Assembly (NCBI GenBank): GCA_965263325.1
Contig: CBDHGY010000002.1
Span: 2,480,001-2,544,000, forward strand
Source of the DNA: CBDHGY01 sp965263325
GTDB lineage: Bacteria; Pseudomonadota; Alphaproteobacteria; Caulobacterales; Hyphomonadaceae
Length of the DNA: 64,000 nucleotides
Direction of reading: 5' to 3'
Of this stretch, positions 41,929 through 50,890 are shown in pieces. The notes beneath the pieces were generated by a model, which was given only the letters and a program-made list of their open reading frames with translations, did no database searches and was not told the origin of the DNA. The stretch's first letter is position 1; every line of letters starts with the position of its first letter. The translations under genes were made by a program, and so were the position numbers.

Positions 41929-42959
41929 TGACTCCAGACATGATGATATATGCAGCAGCTGGTCTCGCTTTTGTCGCTATTGCTGCACTGGGATTGGCTT
42001 TTACAGGCGGTGACAATACATCGAGCAAGCGCGCGAAGGCTATTGGAGCTGGCGATATTTCGGGAGGCGGTGCGCGCAAAAAAGTCGATGACGTAAGCGA
42101 GAAAAGGCGCAAGCAAACTCAGCACATGCTGACCAAGCTTCGCGAAGGTGAAAAAGAGCGGAAAAAGGCCGTTATTCCGCAAGATACGGAAGCGCGAATT
42201 CGCCAGGCCGGTCTGGAGATGTCGGTTCCTGCGTTTTACATCGGTTCTATCATCTCGTGTGCGCTTTTCATTGTGGGTGCGTATGTATCCGGTGTCGGCA
42301 CCGCAGGCTTTACTATGTTCGGGTTCAAAATTCCGGGCCCGGGCGTCATTGGTATGGCGGGCTTTGTTGGGCTTTTTGGTTTCCCGCGGTTTGTGCTCGG
42401 ATTCCTGACCAAGCGCCGTGTTAAGAAACTTACAGCTCAGTTTGCAGATGCAATCGATATTATTGTTCGCGGTGTTAAGTCAGGTCTTCCGCTTACGGAA
42501 TGTTTGCGCATCATCGCGAAAGAAAGTCCGGCACCACTTGGTACAGAGTTTCAATTGCTTACTGACAGTGTTGCCATGGGCACCAATATTGAAACGGCAC
42601 TTCAGCGGCTTTACCACCGCGTCCCTCTGCCTGAAGTAAACTTCTTCGTGATCGTGCTTTCGATTCAAGCCAAGGCTGGCGGAAACTTGTCAGAGGCGCT
42701 CGGCAACTTGTCTGCTGTTATTCGCCAACGCAAAATGATGCGCGAGAAAATTAAAGCGCTGTCTTCCGAAGCTAAAGCATCTGCCTGGATTATCGGCAGC
42801 TTGCCATTCGCCGTGGGCGGCATGGTTTTCGTGACCACACCTGACTACATCATGCTTCTCTTCACGACAGATTCAGGTCGAAACATTATCGCAATTGGCG
42901 CTGTGCTAATGCTCATCGGACTCGCAACGATGAAAAAAATGATCAACTTCGATATTTAG
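41928..42959 (+). CDS. tadB: Flp pilus platform protein TadB
   Basis: The 343-residue protein has an N-terminal membrane helix, a basic linker (KRRKQTQHMLTKLREGEKERKK), two further helices and the T2SSF domain. That domain reads FADAIDIIVRGVKSGLPLTECLRIIAKE and LSIQAKAGGNLSEALGNLSAVIRQRKMM. This is the GspF-like inner-membrane platform that works with CpaF. Its ATG overlaps the cpaF stop, and tadC follows after 12 bases. Confidence 0.94.
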   Translation: MTPDMMIYAAAGLAFVAIAALGLAFTGGDNTSSKRAKAIGAGDISGGGARKKVDDVSEKRRKQTQHMLTKLREGEKERKKAVIPQDTEARIRQAGLEMSVPAFYIGSIISCALFIVGAYVSGVGTAGFTMFGFKIPGPGVIGMAGFVGLFGFPRFVLGFLTKRRVKKLTAQFADAIDIIVRGVKSGLPLTECLRIIAKESPAPLGTEFQLLTDSVAMGTNIETALQRLYHRVPLPEVNFFVIVLSIQAKAGGNLSEALGNLSAVIRQRKMMREKIKALSSEAKASAWIIGSLPFAVGGMVFVTTPDYIMLLFTTDSGRNIIAIGAVLMLIGLATMKKMINFDI

Positions 42960-42971
42960 GGGTCTGAGACG

Positions 42972-43949
42972 ATGTTTGCTCTTTTCAGTGAAGCCGTAAA
43001 TGACCCTGCTGTAGGCCTTTCCTACGTCATCGGAATACTGATGTTCGCAACGATCATCACGGTGATGCTACCAACGCTTCGTGGCAATAAGCTTGAAGCG
43101 CGCTTGAAGTCAGTCGCAAATCGCCGTGAGCAACTCAGAAAGCAGTCACGCGCCGCGCTCGAAAATCCAACCATCCGCCGCACTGAAAAAGGCATGATGG
43201 CGGATGTAAACAAGAAACTCGATCTTGCGAAACTGCTTGAAGATCCAAACGCCAAACAAAAATTGATGCGCGCAGGCCTGCGGGGACCGGCGCCGCTTTC
43301 GGCGTTTTACTTTGCGCGATTTGCGCTTCCTTTCGTTGGGATCGCAGTCGTATTTCTGTATGTATTCATTCTCAACCCAAACCTAATTGAGAAACCGCAT
43401 CTGAAGTATGCGTCTCTTCTATTCGGTGCAGCAGCTGGTTTCTACGCGCCAAGTATGTACGTTTCAAACCTCGCTGCAAAGCGTCAGGCGTCTATCATGC
43501 AGGCCTTTCCTGATGCGCTGGACATGATGTTGATTTGTGTCGAATCGGGCATGTCGATCGAAATGGCGTTTACAAAAGTGGGGTCCGAAATCGGATCGGC
43601 ATCCGCCGAGCTTGCTGAAGAACTGACCCTCTCAGTTGCAGAATTGTCTTACTTGCAGGAACGCAGACAGGCTTACGAAAATCTGGCCGAAAGAACCGGA
43701 CATGAAGGCGTTAAGGCTGTGTGTATGGCGCTTATTCAGGGTGAGCGTTATGGTACACCCCTCGGGGACGCGCTGCGTGTCATGGCGAAAGAAAACCGCG
43801 ACATGCGTATGTCAGCTGCAGAGAAGAAAGCAGCGGCCTTGCCAGCAAAACTGACCGTTCCGATGATCCTGTTCTTCCTGCCTGTGCTTTTCCTCGTTGT
43901 GCTTGGTCCGGCATACATCAAGATTAAAGCCCAAGGCACATTCGGTTAG
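42972..43949 (+). CDS. tadC: Flp pilus platform protein TadC
   Basis: The 325-residue protein has an N-terminal membrane helix, a basic linker, two helices and a T2SSF domain (MQAFPDALDMMLICVESGMSIEMAFTKV and GVKAVCMALIQGERYGTPLGDALRVMA). Like TadB it is part of the inner-membrane platform. Its TAG stop at 43947-43949 overlaps the TAA of the convergent aminopeptidase gene inside TTAG. Confidence 0.94.
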   Translation: MFALFSEAVNDPAVGLSYVIGILMFATIITVMLPTLRGNKLEARLKSVANRREQLRKQSRAALENPTIRRTEKGMMADVNKKLDLAKLLEDPNAKQKLMRAGLRGPAPLSAFYFARFALPFVGIAVVFLYVFILNPNLIEKPHLKYASLLFGAAAGFYAPSMYVSNLAAKRQASIMQAFPDALDMMLICVESGMSIEMAFTKVGSEIGSASAELAEELTLSVAELSYLQERRQAYENLAERTGHEGVKAVCMALIQGERYGTPLGDALRVMAKENRDMRMSAAEKKAAALPAKLTVPMILFFLPVLFLVVLGPAYIKIKAQGTFG

Positions 43950-45310
43950 GCCGCGTATTTTTCCTGTAACCAATGCCATACGGCTCGAAGCCCGCAAGCC
44001 GCAGCGCCTGCGGGTCTTCCGTATTTGGCATTGCGCCATGCCCAAACGTCGAAATGGATCCAGCTTTCTGTGTCCACGAATTGCTTGAGAAAGATTGCCG
44101 CTGTAATTGATCCAGCCATGCGACCACCGGCGTTCTGCATGTCTGCGATCGAGCTTTTCAGATCAGCAAAATATGGATCCCATAGGGGCATGCGCCAGAC
44201 CGGGTCTCCCGTCTGCGCTGCGGCGTCTTCGAGGCTTCGCGCCGCATTCTGATCGTCTGTGTAATAAGGGGCGAGATCCTGGCCGAGCGCAACACGAGCT
44301 GCGCCGGTCAAAGTCGCGAAATCGATGATCATGTCTGGGGAGCTCTCGCACGCATGCGTGAGCGTATCTGCAAGAATAAGCCTGCCTTCGGCATCTGTGT
44401 TATCTATTTCGACCGTCAGGCCTTTGCGGCTCTTGATAACATCACCTGGTCGAAAGGCGTTCCCGGAGACAGCGTTTTCAACTGTTGGAATGTATAATTT
44501 GAGGTGCACTGGAAGCTTGGCATCCATCACCAGGCGAGCCAGTGCTATAGCATGAGCAGCGCCGCCCATATCTTTCTTCATCAAGCGCATATAGTCGCCC
44601 GTTTTGATGTTCAGGCCGCCAGTATCGAATGAAACGCCCTTTCCGACCAAAACAAGTTCCGGGTGAGAGGGATCCCCCCAACTTAGTTTTACGAGGCGCG
44701 GTGCGACATCTGCTGCGCGTCCAACCGCATGGATAAGGGGATAGTTGTCAGCGAGGAGATCATCGCCAACAATAGAACTCGCATTGGCGTTATAAGTTGC
44801 CGCCAGGGACGAAACTTCCGCTTCTATGCGATCAGGCCCCATATCTTCTGCAGGCGTGTTGACCAGATTTCGTAGCATATTAACGGCAGCTGCTTCGCGA
44901 TCGGCAGCATTGAAGGCTTCTTCGGACAGTAGCAGCCGAGGCGGGGTCGCTTTTTTCACAACATAGCGGTCAAACCGATATGCGCCGTCTGCCCAACCTG
45001 CCGCAGTCCAACTCACAGGCCAATTTGCGGGCGCGGCCGCAATTTCATACGTTGCTTCAGGCAGTTTGTTAGAGAGCGTTGCGATGGCGAGCGGAGAGTC
45101 TGCTTTGCCGAGTCCAAACAGGACGCTGCCGATATTGCCATCGGAAGTTGGCATAATCACAATTTGCCCCGAATTCGCTTCGAATTTCTGCGCCTCAGCG
45201 AATAGACGAAGGGCGGGATCCAGAGACTCAGCAACCGAATTCCAGTCACTTGATTTGATGAGGTGAACAGGAATCGCGGTGTCAGCTGTTGTGACAAAAA
45301 TCGGCGGCAT
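43946..45310 (-). CDS. M17-family leucyl aminopeptidase
   Basis: The start at ATG 45310 follows GGAGAAAAA, and an in-frame ATG at 45340 has no site. The 454-residue protein has the M17 catalytic core: LVGKGVSFDTGGLNIKTGDYMRLMKKDMGGAA with metal-binding Lys and Asp, and TVEIDNTDAEGRLILADTLTHA with the NTDAEGRL signature. The two zinc sites should release N-terminal residues in the cytoplasm. It interrupts the pilus locus, lying opposite and between tadC and the TadD-like gene. No role in the pilus is suggested. Confidence 0.9.
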   Translation of the reverse strand: MPPIFVTTADTAIPVHLIKSSDWNSVAESLDPALRLFAEAQKFEANSGQIVIMPTSDGNIGSVLFGLGKADSPLAIATLSNKLPEATYEIAAAPANWPVSWTAAGWADGAYRFDRYVVKKATPPRLLLSEEAFNAADREAAAVNMLRNLVNTPAEDMGPDRIEAEVSSLAATYNANASSIVGDDLLADNYPLIHAVGRAADVAPRLVKLSWGDPSHPELVLVGKGVSFDTGGLNIKTGDYMRLMKKDMGGAAHAIALARLVMDAKLPVHLKLYIPTVENAVSGNAFRPGDVIKSRKGLTVEIDNTDAEGRLILADTLTHACESSPDMIIDFATLTGAARVALGQDLAPYYTDDQNAARSLEDAAAQTGDPVWRMPLWDPYFADLKSSIADMQNAGGRMAGSITAAIFLKQFVDTESWIHFDVWAWRNAKYGRPAGAAACGLRAVWHWLQEKYAA

Positions 45311-45425
45311 TTTTTCTCCAAAATTGTGAACTGTATTCATTAATCGCTGAGACTGTATCGTTAACCAGAAATTGACGCGCAGCAGGGATAGCTAGTCGGG
45401 TTCTTAAAGTGTGAAAGCTTCTGCT

Positions 45426-46532
45426 ATGTCCAGTTTCAAATCAAGATTTTCGCTTGTTATTGCGGCATCTACGCTGGTTTTGGGTGCCTGTGCCACAAAT
45501 GTATCAGCGCCGGAAGGGCCTGTGGAACTTGCGACAGATGATCAGAGAGTTGCCGCAGAGCGCGCCGATCCCCTAACGCGAGCAAGATTCTGGGCTGGCG
45601 AATACGAAAAGGAGCCGGAGAATATCGAAACTGCGAAATACTTCGCAAAATCCTTGCGCGACATTGAAAGCCACGATCGCGTGGTTCAGGTCGCTTCAGA
45701 TACGCTGATTTTGTATCCGGCTGACTACGATATGCTCATGCTACTTGGTCGCTCATATATCAGTCTTGGAAAACCTGACCTTGCGACCAGGGCTTTTGGT
45801 CGCGCAATACAAGTCGATAACTCTCGCGCCGAAGCGTTTGCCTCTCTCGGATTGGCATATGACAAGCTGGGGCAGCATCAATATGCTCAGCGCGCTTATA
45901 CACGGGCGCTCAAGATCGATCCAAACCGGACGTCGACCCTCACAAATTATGGTCTGTCTCAAGCACTGGCTGGTAATATTGACGGCGCTGAGGCGGCGCT
46001 GCGCAAGGCCGCGGATAATTCCGATGCCGATATGCGCGTGCGCCAAAATCTTGCGCTTGTGCTTGGATTGCAGGGCAAGTTCGACGAGATGAAAACCGTT
46101 GATAACAGCGCGCCAGAAGCGGTCATGAAAAAGAACGCCGAAGTCCTCCAGCAGATGATTGAGCAGGACTCAACAGTCCCGGCGCGCGCGGGAAAGACAG
46201 AATTGTCGATGGTGTCTCCTGCAATCGCGGAACCTGCGCCGAAAGAGACTCTCGTGACAGAAGGTACACCGCCGAGTCAGATAATATCGGCACCTGCTGA
46301 ACCTGTTGTGACAGCTGAATTGCCTGAGATCCGCAGCTCTGCGGGCGGTTCGAAGAAAATGTCTTTCCCGAAACCAATTGCAACCAAACCAGCTCCGAAG
46401 GCACCACAGGTTAAAACCAATGTGCCTGCTGTGGCACCAACTTCGGAAAAGCCTAAGACAAAGGCAGTCGAAGCCTCAACCGAAGCAGACGAAACAGATA
46501 AAGTGTCATTTTTGAGAGGGTCCCTCGAATAA
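45426..46532 (+). CDS. tadD: TadD-like TPR lipoprotein
   Basis: ATG 45426 (MSSFKSRFSLVIAAS) is preferred over GTG 45411. The protein has 368 residues. The signal ends in a lipobox LGAC. TPR repeats fill about residues 60-200 (for example YDMLMLLGRSYISLGKPDLATRAFGRAI and AEAFASLGLAYDKLGQHQYAQRAYTRALKI). A long Ala/Pro/Lys-rich, low-complexity tail follows. TadD is a pilotin-like TPR lipoprotein that helps the secretin and other Tad parts mature; it is usually the last gene of the locus. Here a leftward aminopeptidase separates it from tadC. Confidence 0.82.
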   Translation: MSSFKSRFSLVIAASTLVLGACATNVSAPEGPVELATDDQRVAAERADPLTRARFWAGEYEKEPENIETAKYFAKSLRDIESHDRVVQVASDTLILYPADYDMLMLLGRSYISLGKPDLATRAFGRAIQVDNSRAEAFASLGLAYDKLGQHQYAQRAYTRALKIDPNRTSTLTNYGLSQALAGNIDGAEAALRKAADNSDADMRVRQNLALVLGLQGKFDEMKTVDNSAPEAVMKKNAEVLQQMIEQDSTVPARAGKTELSMVSPAIAEPAPKETLVTEGTPPSQIISAPAEPVVTAELPEIRSSAGGSKKMSFPKPIATKPAPKAPQVKTNVPAVAPTSEKPKTKAVEASTEADETDKVSFLRGSLE

Positions 46533-46603
46533 TTGGTTCGGGCTTGTATTTAATGAGATTCTATAATAGGAATTTCATCCTGAAGCAAATTTGAGATCTA
46601 TTC

Positions 46604-47221
46604 ATGCGACATAAGGATGTTTGGCAGGCGATTGATCGTCTCGCAGAGCAATTTGATTTGACGCCGTCTGGGCTTGCAAAACTGGCGGGTCTCGACCCGA
46701 CTTCTTTTAATAAATCCAAACGAAAATCGAGAGACGGCCGGCCGCGCTGGCCATCGACTGAAAGTGTCTCAAGAATTCTTGACGCTGTTGGGGCGGGATT
46801 TGATGATTTTGCTGAGTTAATTGAAGGGCGCCGTGGACAAATTGCTCCTTTGATTGGATTTGCAGAAGCTGGCGCTGATGGATTTTTTGATGATGCCGGG
46901 TTTCCCGTTGGTAGCGGTTGGGAAGACGTTCGCTTTCCAGGACTTGAGGACGAAAGTGTATATGCGCTCGAGATTTCTGGAGACTCCATGGAGCCTGCCT
47001 ATCGGGCTGGCGACCGGATTATTGTTTCTCCGGACGCGCAAGTGAAGCGCGGCGACCGTGTCGTCGTGAAAACGACCAAGGGTGAAGTTATGGCCAAGGA
47101 GCTTGGCCGAAAGACGAGTAGCAAGATAGAATTATTGTCACTTAATCCACGGCATAAGCCACGAGAATTCGCTGCCAAGGATATTGCCTGGATCGCGCGC
47201 ATCCTATGGGCGAGCCAATAA
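46604..47221 (+). CDS. S24-family phage-repressor-like HTH regulator
   Basis: The 205-residue protein has an N-terminal helix-turn-helix-like region (QFDLTPSGLAKLAGLDPTSFNKSKR near 15-40). The C-terminus is a LexA/CI-type S24 self-cleaving domain: ALEISGDSMEPAYRAGDRIIVSP with the nucleophile Ser128, and KGEVMAKELGRK with the general-base Lys165. It may self-cleave on damage. The upstream DNA has a perfect TATAAT at 46562-46567 and an inverted AGGA...TCCT at 46568-46581, which could be an autoregulatory operator. No phage genes lie next to it, so it may control host functions or a distant prophage. Confidence 0.85.
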   Translation: MRHKDVWQAIDRLAEQFDLTPSGLAKLAGLDPTSFNKSKRKSRDGRPRWPSTESVSRILDAVGAGFDDFAELIEGRRGQIAPLIGFAEAGADGFFDDAGFPVGSGWEDVRFPGLEDESVYALEISGDSMEPAYRAGDRIIVSPDAQVKRGDRVVVKTTKGEVMAKELGRKTSSKIELLSLNPRHKPREFAAKDIAWIARILWASQ

Positions 47222-47310
47222 AAAATGCCGCACTCACAATCGTATCAGGATTTGTGATTGGACATTTGACCAAGTCATTGTAGCTGCCATCCATACATGG
47301 GAGGCCATCA

Positions 47311-48924
47311 ATGAACAAAGTATCGATCGCGGATTGGGATGATCTGAATGATAGAGCGCCAGCCTACGCAATGGTAGCTGACGTGGATTTGGTTATTGTG
47401 CGATATGATGATGATGTATCTGTCATGTATGGGAGGTGCCTGCACCGCGGCGCGTTGATGGCGGATGGGTTTGTTGATGACAATGACAATCTGATCTGTG
47501 GTGTCCACTATTGGGATTACAGGATTGATACCGGGGTTTCCGAATACGAGAACTCAGAAAAACTGCACAAATTCTCCGCCTGGGTCGAAGACGGCGAAGT
47601 GAAGGTGGACGAAGACGAAATTAGAGCCTGGGCTAGGAAAAACCCGCAACCTTTTCAAAGAGATGATTATCTTGGTCTCTATCAGGATCCGAGCCACACA
47701 GAACACGAAGAGCCGCACAATAAGCTCATTCAGAAATATGCCCGCGAGGGCCTCAGCAAAGTCGGGCATCATGGGGTCGTCGACGCGATGGGCGTACCGA
47801 GAGCTGATTTGCCGAACTGGGATGACCTTCAAATACTAACGGCGCAGCTACACCGCATGCCACTTCTCGACGATCACCCTGTTGATACCTCGACTGTTAT
47901 TGGTCCGAACGCGCAGAAGCCACTTCATTTGGATATTCCGATATTTGTTTCTGACATGAGTTTCGGTGCGCTCTCTGAGCCAGCAAAAGTTGCGCTTGCG
48001 CGGGGCGCAGAACTTGCGGGTACGGGGATATGTTCGGGCGAGGGCGGAATGCTACCCGAGGAACAATCAGAAAACTGCCGGTATTTCTATGAACTCGCCT
48101 CAGGTCGTTTCGGGTTTTCCTGGGACAAGCTCGACAAGGTGCAAGCATTTCACTTCAAAGGCGGCCAAGGCGCGAAAACCGGAACAGGTGGGCACCTGCC
48201 GGGAGAGAAGGTAAAAGGTAAAATCGCCGAAGTGCGCGGACTTAAAGAAGGCGAATCCGCTATTTCACCGCCGCGGTTTCCCGACTGGACCGATTGTATG
48301 CAGGTAAAAGAGTTTGCCGACGAGGTTCGCGATCGCACAGGCGGCATTCCGATCGGTTATAAACTCTCCGCACAACATATCGAAAAAGACATTGATGCGG
48401 CCCTGCTGGTTGGGGTCGATTATATAATTCTTGATGGCCGCGGAGGCGGGACGGGCGCTGCACCAACCATCTTCAGGGACAATATCTCCGTGCCGACGAT
48501 CCCCGCGCTTGCGCGTGCGCGGAGGCATTTGGACAAGAGTGGCCGGAGTGATATCTCTCTCATCATTACGGGCGGGCTGCGAAAGCCGGCCGACTTTGTG
48601 AAGGCCATGGCACTCGGCGCTGACGCGATCGCCGTTTCAAACGCTGCGATGCAGGCGATTGGTTGTATTGCCATGCGCGCATGTCATACCAACAACTGTC
48701 CTGTCGGGATCGCGACACAAAAGCCGCATCTGGTTTCCAGGCTCGTGATTGAAAAGTCGGCGCAGCGATTAAAGAATTTTTTCGATGCCTCAACTGAACT
48801 TATGCAGGTCCTTGCCCGCGCTTGCGGACATGAAAAACTGTCGGCGTTTAACGTCGAAGACCTTAGCACCTGTAGCCGGGAAATGTCTGATCTCAGTGGG
48901 GTGCGTTACGCGGGTGTCGTATAG
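47311..48924 (+). CDS. Rieske domain fused to a glutamate-synthase-like FMN oxidoreductase
   Basis: The 537-residue protein has an N-terminal Rieske-type [2Fe-2S] module: YGRCLHRGALMADG and, about 25 residues later, LICGVHYWDYRID (CxH and CxxH). From about residue 125 on it has the FMN/Fe-S fold of glutamate synthase (GltB2-like). FVSDMSFGALSEPAKVALARGAELAGTG, IILDGRGGGTGAAPTIFRDN and a Cys cluster ACHTNNCPVGIATQ follow. There is no amidotransferase domain. The electron donor and substrate are unknown. It ends 19 bases inside the convergent gene at 48906. Confidence 0.85.
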   Translation: MNKVSIADWDDLNDRAPAYAMVADVDLVIVRYDDDVSVMYGRCLHRGALMADGFVDDNDNLICGVHYWDYRIDTGVSEYENSEKLHKFSAWVEDGEVKVDEDEIRAWARKNPQPFQRDDYLGLYQDPSHTEHEEPHNKLIQKYAREGLSKVGHHGVVDAMGVPRADLPNWDDLQILTAQLHRMPLLDDHPVDTSTVIGPNAQKPLHLDIPIFVSDMSFGALSEPAKVALARGAELAGTGICSGEGGMLPEEQSENCRYFYELASGRFGFSWDKLDKVQAFHFKGGQGAKTGTGGHLPGEKVKGKIAEVRGLKEGESAISPPRFPDWTDCMQVKEFADEVRDRTGGIPIGYKLSAQHIEKDIDAALLVGVDYIILDGRGGGTGAAPTIFRDNISVPTIPALARARRHLDKSGRSDISLIITGGLRKPADFVKAMALGADAIAVSNAAMQAIGCIAMRACHTNNCPVGIATQKPHLVSRLVIEKSAQRLKNFFDASTELMQVLARACGHEKLSAFNVEDLSTCSREMSDLSGVRYAGVV

Positions 48925-49754
48925 CCTGCGAACTTGAGATTGATGTCTGTACAGTGGGATTCGCCTTGGTGAACCTGAACGGATATTTCGCCGGACCGTA
49001 CATCAGTGGCAGTCAGGGTGAAGGGCTTCCCGAGTTCCACATAATGACGGAATTTCATCTCACCGCCGATGCACTGCAAGGGTTTCTCGAACAGCAAATG
49101 TGCAAATTGAAAACCGGCATCCACGAGATGGTTGGCGTTTACATGATCTCCTGAACCTGAGTGATAGGGATGTTTTGGCATTAGTCCGTTTTCGTCTGAA
49201 ATAAGTGCGCAAACTTGCGGGGTGTTTCCTGGCACCAATGGAGACAAGAACCGTTCAACATCTGATGTCACACCAAGTGCTTCTTTCTCTGCATATTCGA
49301 AATCTCGGATCGAATGTCTGGCTGCGGCCTGTTCTTTTGCCTCGTTCCTCCAGGATTCAAAATCACGCGTCTGGAAAATCACGCCTGCACCAATTAGTCG
49401 GCATACCAAATTTCCTGCATCGTCGAAAAATGTAATCCGAAATCCTGGTTTGTTATCCTGTTGTGGTTGGGCTGGGAGATCGGAAAACCCATGAGTTACC
49501 GGACCTGTATCGCCGCTTCCGGCTTCCCACTTTGAATATGTAAGCGCGGACCATTTTGATGGGTCGAATGTTCCGCGGGTTATGCCGGTCTCGACGGACG
49601 CCCAGAAGTTGATCGTCTGTATGACGATAGGGTGCGCTGGTGGCAAATTTAACCAAGGCCACTTCTCAGCGTTGCGGTCGCATTTGAATGCCACAGTCCC
49701 GTCGGACATTAATTTATGCGAATGCGTGAAGGTCATGTCGTAATTGTTTGGCAT
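48906..49754 (-). CDS. Unrecognised protein, possibly hot-dog fold
   Basis: The start at ATG 49754 (MPNNYDMTFTHSHKLMSDG) fits the globular part, and a TTG at 49790 adds 12 residues; neither has a clear ribosome site. The 282-residue product is mostly beta-like and has no signal peptide. The C-terminal region GDHVNANHLVDAGFQFAHLLF and KFRHYVELGKPFTLTATDVRSGEISVQV follows the strand-helix-strand pattern of hot-dog acyl-CoA thioesterases or MaoC dehydratases. That call is tentative. It overlaps the Rieske-GltB2 gene tail to tail by 19 bases. Confidence 0.6.
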   Translation of the reverse strand: MPNNYDMTFTHSHKLMSDGTVAFKCDRNAEKWPWLNLPPAHPIVIQTINFWASVETGITRGTFDPSKWSALTYSKWEAGSGDTGPVTHGFSDLPAQPQQDNKPGFRITFFDDAGNLVCRLIGAGVIFQTRDFESWRNEAKEQAAARHSIRDFEYAEKEALGVTSDVERFLSPLVPGNTPQVCALISDENGLMPKHPYHSGSGDHVNANHLVDAGFQFAHLLFEKPLQCIGGEMKFRHYVELGKPFTLTATDVRSGEISVQVHQGESHCTDINLKFAGYTTPA

Positions 49755-49847
49755 GAGCGTAAAGATTACGCAGGAATGCTCTCGCCTCAAGACGTCTTTC
49801 GGGTTATTATGATGTTTAGGTATTGAGTAATCGCCTAGGGACAGGTC

Positions 49848-50219
49848 ATGAGACTTCTAGAATCTTCAATCGCTATAGTCTGCGCAGCGACGCTAAGCGC
49901 ATGCGTCTATGTTAATGACACATCCAGTGATGTCGTCGATACATATCAAGAAGCCAGTCTTGAAGGGAGCAGTTACAAGGCGATGCTCCCGAACGATCCC
50001 ATGTTCCAGGAGGTTGCAGCGATTGCAACGGCGGCCGCATATGAAGCCCAACCAACCCGGGCGTTGGTCGAGAGTGTGAGTGTGCTGCAGGCTGCAAATA
50101 CAGACTATGTCGCACACATCACGATGACTGGCGGAGACCTCGGAGCGAAATACCGGCTTGTTGTGGTTGAGTTCGATGGAAACAATCAACTCGTCAGCAA
50201 GGGTGTTATTGTCCACTGA
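49848..50219 (+). CDS. Small lipoprotein of unknown function
   Basis: The 123-residue protein opens with a lipoprotein signal (RLLESSIAIVCAATLSACVY, lipobox LSAC with Cys near residue 19). The mature domain has an alternating helix-strand pattern (YKAMLPNDPMFQEVAAIATAAAYE and DYVAHITMTGGDLGAKYRLVVVEFD). No family is recognised. An outer-membrane anchor is inferred. It is convergent with the GST gene, which ends 11 bases away. Confidence 0.72.
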   Translation: MRLLESSIAIVCAATLSACVYVNDTSSDVVDTYQEASLEGSSYKAMLPNDPMFQEVAAIATAAAYEAQPTRALVESVSVLQAANTDYVAHITMTGGDLGAKYRLVVVEFDGNNQLVSKGVIVH

Positions 50220-50230
50220 TGGGCGCAGCT

Positions 50231-50890
50231 TTACTTTCCAAACTGGTCAGCATCGGAGTAGGCAGCCTGAAATGCTGCGCGGTCGCCTAGTCTTCTAACA
50301 TAGTCTTTGAGGGGAGCCGATAGGCATAGACGATAAGACTGTGCCCACCTTACATTGTGGCCCATGATGCAGTCAGCGGCTGTAAACGCATCGCCGCAGA
50401 TGAAGTTGCTTTTTTTCAATCGTTCTTCGAGTTGTGGGGCAATCTCGCGTGCAATCTTGTTTCGGTTCATCTCAGCAATGGCAGGCTGTTTAATTCGATC
50501 AGGAAGCAGATCCTGATGCAGTCTAATCTGCCAGAGGGCCATATCCATCCAGCTTGCGCCGAACTGGATCATCTGCAGGTAGTCGGCTCGAGCGCGGGTC
50601 AGCTCCGGCGGCGGGGCTAGTTTTTTCTCGGGATAAGCATCCGCCAACCACATCACCATGGCTCCGCTTTCAAGCATGGTTTGTACGCTGCCATCCTCCC
50701 AGGTTATGTCGAGCATGGGTAGATTGTGATTAGGGTTCTTGGCGAGCATTTCCTCAGTCATCATCGCGCCCTTGATGACGGCAACAACTTCCGTTTCAAA
50801 ATTATCGCCCACCACTTCGTGCAACATCCATTTTGCGCGAACGCTGCGCGTCAATGGATAGTGATACAGCTTCAGCGATTTGATCTTCAT
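50231..50890 (-). CDS. Glutathione S-transferase
   Basis: The 219-residue protein has the GST layout: the N-terminal thioredoxin-like fold starts with KLYHYPLTRSVRAKWMLHEV and has an NLPMLDITWEDG strand near residue 60. An alpha-helical C-terminal domain follows, with FICGDAFTAADCIMGHNVRW, the conserved Asp of the N-capping box. Catalytic Ser is likely the one in LTRSVRAK. It conjugates glutathione to electrophiles or reduces peroxides. Its start overlaps the pheA stop by four bases, so it is translated with pheA. Confidence 0.9.
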   Translation of the reverse strand: MKIKSLKLYHYPLTRSVRAKWMLHEVVGDNFETEVVAVIKGAMMTEEMLAKNPNHNLPMLDITWEDGSVQTMLESGAMVMWLADAYPEKKLAPPPELTRARADYLQMIQFGASWMDMALWQIRLHQDLLPDRIKQPAIAEMNRNKIAREIAPQLEERLKKSNFICGDAFTAADCIMGHNVRWAQSYRLCLSAPLKDYVRRLGDRAAFQAAYSDADQFGK

